NCBI GenBank assembly: GCA_916720285.1
Contig: CAKAQP010000151.1
Location: forward strand, 1 to 5,694
Reading direction: 5' to 3'
Source: an uncultured Lachnoanaerobaculum sp.
GTDB lineage: Bacteria; Bacillota; Clostridia; Lachnospirales; Lachnospiraceae
DNA: 5,694 nt
Positions 1 through 5,203 of this stretch are shown in pieces. The notes below the pieces were generated by a model. That model saw only the letters and a list, made by a program, of their open reading frames with translations, searched no databases and had not been told where the DNA came from. The translations under genes were made by a program, and so were the position numbers. Within the stretch, counting starts at the first letter, position 1, and each line of letters starts with the position of its first letter.

Positions 1-33
1 ATAATTGCTATTAATTTTTTTCAAAATTTTCAT
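1..33 (-). CDS. Start of an unidentified downstream gene, cut by the left edge
   Basis: An ATG at 33-31 opens a frame that stays open to the window edge and reads MKILKKINSNY. It overlaps the TGA stop of the preceding gene (32-30) in an ATGA arrangement, and the last codons of that gene supply a GGAGGTGA ribosome binding site three bases before the ATG. The overlap and this strong site suggest translational coupling, so the array of surface genes probably continues to the left. The basic, lysine-rich start would suit a signal peptide or membrane anchor, but eleven residues cannot support a function. Confidence 0.6.
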   Translation of the reverse strand, partial: MKILKKINSNY

Positions 34-731
34 TCACCTCCAACTTTTACATTTCTCTGATATTCATAGGTTCTATATGTCATAGTAAATAATTCTCTAA
101 TACCTATTGTTCCACTCTCATGTATAACATTTTCCGTTCCATCACCCATATCAAATGTTATCCTACCATTTAAGCCTGAACCATCTAATCCTATTACTGA
201 AAGAGCATACAAATAATATTCACCATTTTTTGTTAGTTTGTGCATGTATGCTATGAGTTCCTCCAAATTCTTTATTTCTTCAAACTTCTCCATTCCTTCG
301 CTCTCTGATATAGTCTTTGGTGGAATTGTAATTCCTGCTCCGTTCTCTCCACTTATCCTTATATGTTTCATATTGTCATTAAAATTATCTATATATTTCT
401 GCATATTTTCATTTTCTATGATTTTGTAGTTATAAAGGCTACTTTTCTTCCCTGATATATAGTCTGCAATATCTTGGCTGACTATATCAGTAAAGCTTTC
501 ATTCTGATTCGTAATTATCCAACTTTTCCCTTTATTATCACTGCATTCCAAGTCCATTCCCAGTGTATCTGCCAGAATTACTGTAGTAGATATCTCATTA
601 TAGTATTTAAGTGCTCTATCTCTTCTTTTTTCATTCAAATACTCTATGCCAACTATCACTATAAACACTAAAGTCAATATACTTGTAATTACTAGGATTA
701 CCTTAAGTTTATTCTTCTCAATCGCATTCAT
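30..731 (-). CDS. Membrane-anchored protein of unknown function, paralog A
   Basis: This is a 233-residue protein that I do not recognise. A short basic N-terminus is followed by one hydrophobic segment (about residues 9-29) and then a charged stretch EKRRDR (34-39). There is no lipobox or clear signal peptidase site, so the segment probably acts as an uncleaved anchor. The rest is hydrophilic and should lie either outside the cell or in the cytoplasm; the basic flank after the segment leaves topology uncertain. Blocks shared with the neighbour at 781-1455 include the region after the anchor (40-68), HIRISGENGAG (123-133) and KLTKNGEYYLYAL (165-177). The C-terminus (about 216-233) is longer than in the neighbour and unrelated to it. 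The ATG at 731 has an AAGGGG site (742-737) at normal spacing. The gene follows its paralog by 49 bp with no terminator, so the two are probably co-transcribed. Confidence 0.85.
   Translation of the reverse strand: MNAIEKNKLKVILVITSILTLVFIVIVGIEYLNEKRRDRALKYYNEISTTVILADTLGMDLECSDNKGKSWIITNQNESFTDIVSQDIADYISGKKSSLYNYKIIENENMQKYIDNFNDNMKHIRISGENGAGITIPPKTISESEGMEKFEEIKNLEELIAYMHKLTKNGEYYLYALSVIGLDGSGLNGRITFDMGDGTENVIHESGTIGIRELFTMTYRTYEYQRNVKVGGE
595..691. repeat. 97-bp direct repeat, copy in paralog A
   Basis: This stretch is identical base for base to 1301-1397, at an offset of 706 bp. It encodes part of the membrane anchor and the residues after it. Over the wider block 531-720 against 1237-1426 I count about seven substitutions. 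The identity reflects a recent tandem duplication or gene conversion between the two paralogs. Confidence 0.9.
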
Positions 732-780
732 ATATTCCCCTTAGTTAAAATATTTCCATAATACTTTAATCGAAATTATT

Positions 781-1455
781 TTAATATTTTTCGAATAAAT
801 CTCCTAAATACAATACCCCATATTCATATATGATTTTTTCTTCTCCAGTATCTGATTTATATGTTATTCTACCACTAAATCCCGTTCCGTCTAATCCAAC
901 CACATAAAGAGCATACAGATAATATTCACCATTTTTTGTTAATTTGTGCATATATGTTGTCAGTTCATCTAAATTCTTTATTTCTTGAAACTCCTCCATT
1001 CCCTCTCCCTCAGATATAGTCTTTGGTGGGATAGGAATTCCTGCTCCGTTCTCTCCACTTATTCTTATATGCTTCATATTGTCATTAAAATTATCTATAT
1101 ATTTCTGTATATATTCATTTTTTATAATTTTGTAGTTGTAAAGACTCTGCTTCTCCCCTGATATATAATCTGTAATATCCTTAGTAACTATGTCAAGTAA
1201 ACTTATATCACTCCCGTTTATAACCCAAGTATTCCCTTTATTATCACTGCATTCCAAGTCCATTCCCAGTGTACCTGCTAAAATTACTGTAGTAGATATT
1301 TCATTATAGTATTTAAGTGCTCTATCTCTTCTTTTTTCATTCAAATACTCTATGCCAACTATCACTATAAACACTAAAGTCAATATACTTGTAATTATTA
1401 GGATTATCTTAAGTTTATTTTTCTCAAATGATTTTTCCTGCTCCATTTTCTCCAC
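781..1455 (-). CDS. Membrane-anchored protein of unknown function, paralog B
   Basis: This 224-residue protein is a close relative of the product of 30-731: aligning the two from EKNKLK without gaps gives about 80% identity over some 197 residues (counted by eye). It has a single hydrophobic anchor at about residues 16-35, followed by EKRRDR and a hydrophilic domain, and it ends earlier (DLFEKY) than its paralog. The start is uncertain. GTG at 1455 lies directly after an in-frame TAA, with AAGGA three bases upstream; ATG at 1446 is also possible, with GGAG three bases upstream. Neither spacing is ideal. Both starts lie inside a 37-bp out-of-frame fragment of the gene family (1435-1471), so residues before EKNKLK are not ancestral. 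A putative promoter sits 76-105 bp upstream. Function is unknown; a surface or immunity-type role is only a guess from the architecture and tandem arrangement. Confidence 0.83.
   Translation of the reverse strand: MEKMEQEKSFEKNKLKIILIITSILTLVFIVIVGIEYLNEKRRDRALKYYNEISTTVILAGTLGMDLECSDNKGNTWVINGSDISLLDIVTKDITDYISGEKQSLYNYKIIKNEYIQKYIDNFNDNMKHIRISGENGAGIPIPPKTISEGEGMEEFQEIKNLDELTTYMHKLTKNGEYYLYALYVVGLDGTGFSGRITYKSDTGEEKIIYEYGVLYLGDLFEKY
1301..1397. repeat. 97-bp direct repeat, copy in paralog B
   Basis: This is the second copy of the identical block at 595-691, inside the 5' half of the upstream paralog. The 3' halves of the two genes differ much more, so the identity is concentrated on the anchor-coding part. 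Confidence 0.9.
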
Positions 1456-1471
1456 TTATCCTTATATGCTT
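1435..1471 (-). pseudogene. 37-bp remnant of a third copy of the paralog family
   Basis: The 37 bases match 332-368 in paralog A and 1038-1074 in paralog B at 34 of 37 positions each. In those genes the segment encodes the conserved block around HIRISGENGAG. Here, read in the matching frame on the minus strand, it gives KHIRISGENGAGKII and then a stop, and that frame differs from the gene it overlaps. The scrap carries both candidate start codons of the 781-1455 gene. It is best explained as the leftover of a deletion or unequal recombination within a larger tandem array. Confidence 0.75.
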
Positions 1472-1530
1472 GTAAGTCCTATAAAAAAACTTGACTCCTT
1501 CATTTTGAAAGGTTCTTATATACTCTTATC

Positions 1531-1560
1531 TTCATAGGTTTTAGCAATTATTTGTGTCAA
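1531..1560 (-). promoter_or_regulatory. Putative promoter for the paralog pair
   Basis: On the minus strand a perfect TTGACA (-35, 1560-1555) is followed after 18 bp by TATGAA (-10, 1536-1531). Initiation would fall near 1525, giving a leader of about 70 nt before the paralog B start. It lies just beyond the stop of the lipoprotein gene, so the paralogs may be transcribed alone as well as by read-through. The -10 matches the consensus at four of six positions. No hairpin terminator is visible in this gap. Confidence 0.5.
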
Positions 1561-1571
1561 CTTTCTTATTA

Positions 1572-2381
1572 TTAACCTGCCCATGATATTTCTTCTCCAT
1601 CAAAATAATCAACTAATCTCTCTTCCTCTATATAAAATTCACCTGTAGTACTTTCATAATCATCTTTTGTTGCATTAATATATCCCTTATCCCCATTCTC
1701 CGTTTTAAAATATATTAAGTTTTGCATATCTGTTTCGTATAAATACAAAGCCTCCCCTTTATGATATGTAGTTATTTCATAAACAGCTGTTTTATCATTA
1801 TACTTATATGCTTTAAGCTCTTTCACTAATGTATGCTTAGAATCATTTATAATATAATTACCTTCTAAACTAAGCTTCAAATCAGAATTTATTAAATATA
1901 TGCCTGTTGTATTTTGAAAGCCTATAATATATTTTCTATCTTCCACATATAAACCCAAATTTTGATATGCAGATTTTATATATCCGTCTACAGCTGACAT
2001 ATATACTATATTTTCTTTATTCAATCTATAGAACTCACTTATTCGTGTATCATTAACATAGTGAATTGCTATGCCAATACAATAATTACCATTGTTATCA
2101 TTTATAATTACACTTTTCACACCCTCTTCACCATAGCCTATTGTTTTTTTATGATTATTTATCTCTACTGATATATAGCCATCCGCATCAATAAATACCT
2201 TTACTGAATCTGTCTCACCATCATTATCAATGTCAATTTCGTATTTCTTATCATATTCTATAAAATTTACAGCATATCCCTCTTTATTAATTTCATTTGT
2301 AATATCTTTTTTATGTATACTACAGCTGTTTATTATAAATAAAAGCAATATGATTATTTTCCTCTTTTTATAATTCATCAT
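1572..2381 (-). CDS. Predicted lipoprotein with an acidic DxDxDG loop
   Basis: This 269-residue protein has a basic start, a hydrophobic stretch (about residues 9-18) and a lipobox-like IINSC, so it is probably cleaved before Cys20, lipidated and held on the outer face of the membrane. Asn at -2 makes the lipobox slightly atypical. At residues 50-58 DIDNDGETD resembles the calcium-binding loops found in VCBS or FG-GAP-like repeats and dockerins of secreted proteins; only one loop is seen. The rest is rich in Tyr, Asn and aromatic beta-type sequence. A C-terminal stretch near 222-236 (FKTENGDKGYI) loosely recalls SH3-like wall-binding modules, but this is weak. Two adjacent ATGs (2381 and 2378) are both served by AAGAGG at 2393-2388. 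It is the first gene of the minus-strand surface cluster and has its own promoter. I do not recognise the family and assign no function. Confidence 0.85.
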   Translation of the reverse strand: MMNYKKRKIIILLLFIINSCSIHKKDITNEINKEGYAVNFIEYDKKYEIDIDNDGETDSVKVFIDADGYISVEINNHKKTIGYGEEGVKSVIINDNNGNYCIGIAIHYVNDTRISEFYRLNKENIVYMSAVDGYIKSAYQNLGLYVEDRKYIIGFQNTTGIYLINSDLKLSLEGNYIINDSKHTLVKELKAYKYNDKTAVYEITTYHKGEALYLYETDMQNLIYFKTENGDKGYINATKDDYESTTGEFYIEEERLVDYFDGEEISWAG

Positions 2382-2517
2382 TTATTACCTCTTAACCTTG
2401 CAGTTCCAAAATCACCCCTGTACATATTTAATAGTATCTTATTATATTTAATAACATTTATGCCATAGCATTCTCCTACCACATAAATATTTTTTACGCG
2501 CTCATAATATTACCTTA

Positions 2518-2546
2518 ATTATATCAAATCCTATACTATTTTTCAT
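2518..2546 (-). promoter_or_regulatory. Extended -10 promoter for the lipoprotein gene
   Basis: On the minus strand TGATATAAT (2526-2518) contains a perfect TATAAT preceded by the TGn of an extended -10. At 17 bp upstream, ATGAAA (2546-2541) matches TTGACA at four of six positions. The start would be near 2511, giving a 5' leader of about 130 nt for the gene that begins at 2381. Confidence 0.55.
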
Positions 2547-2751
2547 TTGTTTTTTGTTCTATTTTTATAATGTATATTCATATAAAAATATCTCTCTGTC
2601 AGAATAAGTCTCCACTATAATATTCTTACCAAAGATATTTCCGGTTGGTTCTGTAGGGAATAAAATTCATTATTTCTCGGTAGATCATTTAATTATTTAA
2701 TATACTTGAAATCATATTCACCTGCATTGTAAGATTTCACCAATTCTTCAC

Positions 2752-2780
2752 TGGACTTAAATCTACTATCCATGTATACT
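2752..2780 (+). promoter_or_regulatory. Putative trpB promoter
   Basis: TGGACT (2752-2757) lies 17 bp before TATACT (2775-2780), each a four- or five-of-six match to the sigma-A hexamers, with initiation expected near 2787. A perfect TATAAT at 2787-2792 is an alternative -10, but I find no good -35 for it. Either choice gives a short leader of about 40-50 nt before the ATG at 2838 and makes the upstream ATG at 2772 unlikely as a start. Confidence 0.45.
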
Positions 2781-2795
2781 TTAGAATATAATATT

Positions 2796-2811
2796 TGCCG
2801 GTACTTCGGCA
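2796..2811 (+). other. Small hairpin in the trpB leader
   Basis: TGCCG (2796-2800) and CGGCA (2807-2811) form a perfect 5-bp, GC-rich stem with a six-base loop, which stands out in AT-rich surroundings. No T-run follows, so it is not a terminator. It lies about 14 bases before the ribosome binding site and would sit near the 5' end of the transcript, where it might protect the message or affect translation. Confidence 0.4.
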
Positions 2812-2824
2812 GATGTCCACTTGA

Positions 2825-2831
2825 AAGGAGA
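2825..2831 (+). promoter_or_regulatory. trpB ribosome binding site
   Basis: AAGGAGA lies seven to eight bases before ATG 2838. This decides the start: the longer frame from ATG 2772 has no comparable site and would add 22 residues unlike the family. Confidence 0.8.
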
Positions 2832-2837
2832 GAGTGT

Positions 2838-4202
2838 ATGGAGATACCTTATAAGATTTATTTGGAAGAAAATGAGATGCCAAAATATTGGTACAATGTA
2901 AGAGCTGATATGAAGAATAAGCCGGCTCCGCTTTTAAATCCCGGAACACATAAACCTGTGACCTATGAAGAGCTGTCACATGTATTCTGTGACAAGCTTG
3001 TTAAGCAGGAGCTTGATGATACCACTGCTTATTTTGAGATACCTGAGGCAATCAGATCTTTTTACAGAATGTACAGACCTGCTCCACTTGTAAGAGCATA
3101 CTGCCTGGAAGAAAAGCTTGGCACACCTGCAAAGATTTATTACAAATTTGAGGGAAATAATACCAGCGGAAGCCATAAGTTAAACTCAGCTATAGCTCAA
3201 GCCTACTACGCTAAAGAGCAGGGACTTAAAGGTGTTACTACAGAAACCGGTGCAGGACAATGGGGTACGGCGCTTTCTATGGCATGTGCATACTTTGGAC
3301 TTGACTGTAAGGTATATATGGTTAAGGTATCCTATGAGCAGAAGCCTTTCAGACGTGAGGTTATGAGAACATACGGTGCTACCGTCACACCTTCACCGTC
3401 TATGGAAACGGAAGTGGGAAGAAGAATCTTAGAAAGGCATCCCGGCACCACAGGAAGTCTTGGATGTGCTATATCGGAGGCTGTAGAAAAGGCCACAACC
3501 ACTGAAGGATACAGATATGTTCTCGGCAGCGTATTAAACCAGGTTTTATTACATCAATCAATTATCGGACTTGAGACTAAGGCCGCACTTGATAAGTATA
3601 ATATCAAACCTGATATTATTATAGGCTGTGCAGGTGGCGGTTCAAACCTTGGCGGTCTTATATCTCCTTTCATGGGTGAGAAGCTTAGAGGTGAAAGTGA
3701 TGTAAGAATTATAGCTATAGAGCCTGCATCATGTCCAAGCTTCACAAGAGGAACATTTGCCTATGACTTCTGTGATACGGGTATGATGACTCCGCTTGCA
3801 AAGATGTACACATTGGGAAGTGACTTTATTCCTTCACCAAGCCATGCCGGCGGTCTCAGATATCATGGAATGAGTTCTACTCTCTCACAGCTTTATCATG
3901 ACGGTTATATGGAGGCTGCTTCAGTAAACCAGACGGATGTATTTAAGGCTGCAGAATATTTTGCAAGAACCGAGGGTATTCTACCTGCTCCTGAAAGCTC
4001 ACATGCTATATATGCGGCTATTGAAGAAGCTAAGAAATGTAAAGAAAGCGGTGAAGAAAAAACTATTGTATTCGGACTTACAGGAACCGGATATTTTGAT
4101 ATGGTTGCTTATGAGAAATTCCATGACGGAAAGATGGATGACAGTGTTCCGACAGATGAGGAACTTAAAAAATATGCAGATATGCTGCCAAAGGTAGAGT
4201 AA
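2838..4202 (+). CDS. trpB: Tryptophan synthase beta chain, TrpB2 type
   Basis: This 454-residue, PLP-dependent, fold-type II enzyme should condense indole with L-serine (or, as reported for some TrpB2 proteins, O-phosphoserine) to give tryptophan in the cytoplasm. The protein is longer than classical TrpB (about 400) and has the TrpB2 N-terminal block with KYWYN (16-20) and LLNPGTHKPV (32-41). Catalytic features are in place: GSHK with the Schiff-base Lys114, the ETGAGQWG loop with Glu136, the phosphate-binding CAGGGSN (264-270) and PAPESSHA (383-390). The C-terminal LTGTGYFD (414-421) has Thr415 where classical TrpB has the serine that contacts the PLP ring nitrogen. No trpA or other trp gene is adjacent, which fits TrpB2 acting alone in tryptophan synthesis or indole salvage. 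The gene is monocistronic here, with its own promoter and a strong terminator, and is visibly less AT-rich than the surface genes. TrpB2 assignment is firm; the physiological substrate is not. Confidence 0.93.
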   Translation: MEIPYKIYLEENEMPKYWYNVRADMKNKPAPLLNPGTHKPVTYEELSHVFCDKLVKQELDDTTAYFEIPEAIRSFYRMYRPAPLVRAYCLEEKLGTPAKIYYKFEGNNTSGSHKLNSAIAQAYYAKEQGLKGVTTETGAGQWGTALSMACAYFGLDCKVYMVKVSYEQKPFRREVMRTYGATVTPSPSMETEVGRRILERHPGTTGSLGCAISEAVEKATTTEGYRYVLGSVLNQVLLHQSIIGLETKAALDKYNIKPDIIIGCAGGGSNLGGLISPFMGEKLRGESDVRIIAIEPASCPSFTRGTFAYDFCDTGMMTPLAKMYTLGSDFIPSPSHAGGLRYHGMSSTLSQLYHDGYMEAASVNQTDVFKAAEYFARTEGILPAPESSHAIYAAIEEAKKCKESGEEKTIVFGLTGTGYFDMVAYEKFHDGKMDDSVPTDEELKKYADMLPKVE

Positions 4203-4208
4203 AGAATA

Positions 4209-4260
4209 AGAGCTTTATTTCATAGTACACGATTATGAAATAAAGCTCTATTTTATTTAT
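4209..4260. terminator. Bidirectional intrinsic terminator
   Basis: A perfect 16-bp inverted repeat (4209-4224 with 4234-4249) encloses a nine-base loop. On the plus strand it is followed by ATTTTATTTAT and would end trpB transcription. On the minus strand the stem is followed by a T-rich TTATTCTTT and would end the nanA-nanK transcript. The stop codon of the kinase gene (4253-4255) lies inside the plus-strand T-tract, so the convergent genes share this compact 50-bp spacer. Confidence 0.88.
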
Positions 4261-5203
4261 TCTCTATCAAATAATATATCGCACCGACAAGGCCAGCATC
4301 ATTACCAAGTTTTGCAGGAACTATTTCAAGTCCTTCCACGAATCTTGGCATTACCTTTTCATGTACCTTTTTACTTAAGGCTTCTATAAACTCTTTTCTG
4401 CCACTTACTCCACCACCTATAATAACCTGTTCAGGATTAAAGATATGAACAAGTGAAATAATTCCAAGTGAAATATCATCCACCCAATTATCAACTACCT
4501 GCCTTAACAGACTGTTTTCAGGTAAGGCATCAAATATCTTTCTACCGTTGATATTTTCTTCAAAGTCTTTCGGAAAAGATGTCGGATTTTCCTTTTGCAG
4601 TTTTGAGACAATCCTTACAAGCGCTGTTGTGGATGCATATCTTTCAAGACAACCTACATTTCCGCATGAACAGCTCTCTCCGCTTCCATGTATCACGATA
4701 TGTCCTATCTCTCCTGCCAGTCCTCTTTTTCCAAGCAAGATCTTATCATCAACTATAATACCGCCACCCACTCCGGTTCCTATGGTTATGGCAACGATAT
4801 TTTTATAGCCTCTTCCCGCTCCTATCCATTTTTCACCGAGGGCTGCACTGTTTGCATCATTTACAACTATAGTTTTGACAGAGTATTTCTTTTCAAAGCT
4901 TTCCTTTATCTTTGATCCTACCCAATTCTTTATATGTCCCGCACTTCCGATAACTTCGCCTTTTTCGGAATCTATCTGACCTGTAGCGGATACACCTATT
5001 CCTGATATTTCAGTGAAAGCAAGTCCGCTTGAAGCCACAAAATACTCCGTTTTTTCCAAAACAGTCTTAAGTATCGGAGTTTCATATCCGTCAAATGAAA
5101 CCGAGAACTCATCCCTTTGAAGTATGTTGCCGTTCTCATCAACAAGTCCGAACTTTGCTGCGGTTCCACCTATATCAATTCCCAAATACACTTTATTTAT
5201 CAT
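4253..5203 (-). CDS. nanK: ROK-family sugar kinase, probably N-acetylmannosamine kinase
   Basis: This 316-residue cytoplasmic kinase of the ROK family probably phosphorylates N-acetylmannosamine to its 6-phosphate with ATP. Motifs in order are DIGGT (10-14, ATP phosphate loop), GVSATGQID (70-78), NDAN with the likely catalytic Asp116 (115-118), IGTGVGGG (141-148), ExGH (165-168), the zinc site of His168 with CSCGNVGC (Cys178, Cys180, Cys185), and VIIGGGVS (260-267, adenosine side). There is no N-terminal helix-turn-helix, so it is a kinase rather than a ROK repressor. The motifs do not separate ManNAc kinase from ROK glucokinase; the substrate is inferred from the lyase gene immediately upstream, whose TGA overlaps this ATG (ATGA, 5203-5200), implying coupled translation. 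A modest AAGAAGAAA precedes the start. It is the last gene of its operon and ends at a shared terminator. Confidence 0.82.
   Translation of the reverse strand: MINKVYLGIDIGGTAAKFGLVDENGNILQRDEFSVSFDGYETPILKTVLEKTEYFVASSGLAFTEISGIGVSATGQIDSEKGEVIGSAGHIKNWVGSKIKESFEKKYSVKTIVVNDANSAALGEKWIGAGRGYKNIVAITIGTGVGGGIIVDDKILLGKRGLAGEIGHIVIHGSGESCSCGNVGCLERYASTTALVRIVSKLQKENPTSFPKDFEENINGRKIFDALPENSLLRQVVDNWVDDISLGIISLVHIFNPEQVIIGGGVSGRKEFIEALSKKVHEKVMPRFVEGLEIVPAKLGNDAGLVGAIYYLIENK

Larger units (their letters stand above)
2382..2837. other. Intergenic region between divergent genes
   Basis: These 456 bp are strongly AT-rich and hold no convincing gene. They contain the promoter and leader of the minus-strand lipoprotein gene and the promoter and leader of the plus-strand trpB. 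The leader of the lipoprotein gene contains two tiny frames with good ribosome binding sites (2458-2466 and 2392-2409). A 26-codon minus-strand frame (2693-2773) overlaps the trpB promoter. The part 2550-2690 shows nothing that I can name apart from weak AT-rich inverted repeats. No T-box sequence, tRNA or known riboswitch core was seen. Confidence 0.6.

Noticed and set aside
30..1455. Insertion sequence, phage or CRISPR origin of the repeated DNA
   Set aside because: The repeats are coding and belong to two paralogous genes. There are no terminal inverted repeats, transposase, integrase or regularly spaced short repeats.
1462..1503. 13-codon leader frame upstream of paralog B
   Set aside because: It has no ribosome binding site, and its end overlaps the rearranged family scrap, so it is probably accidental.
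2772..2837. Longer trpB start at ATG 2772
   Set aside because: It has no ribosome binding site, overlaps the likely promoter and leader hairpin, and adds 22 residues unlike the family. ATG 2838 has a strong AAGGAGA at good spacing.
2382..2837. T-box, tryptophan-type leader or other riboswitch upstream of trpB
   Set aside because: No T-box core sequence, no run of Trp codons, no terminator/antiterminator pair and no known aptamer core was found. The expected leader is only about 50 nt.
2737..2979. 80-codon minus-strand frame over the trpB leader and 5' end
   Set aside because: It lies mostly antisense to conserved trpB codons and has no ribosome binding site or recognisable protein features.
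3937..4197. 86-codon frame in a second frame of trpB
   Set aside because: It overlaps the conserved C-terminal part of trpB and has no ribosome binding site or independent support.
4253..5203. ROK-type transcriptional repressor
   Set aside because: The protein begins directly with the kinase DIGGT fold and has no N-terminal helix-turn-helix; the kinase motifs are complete.
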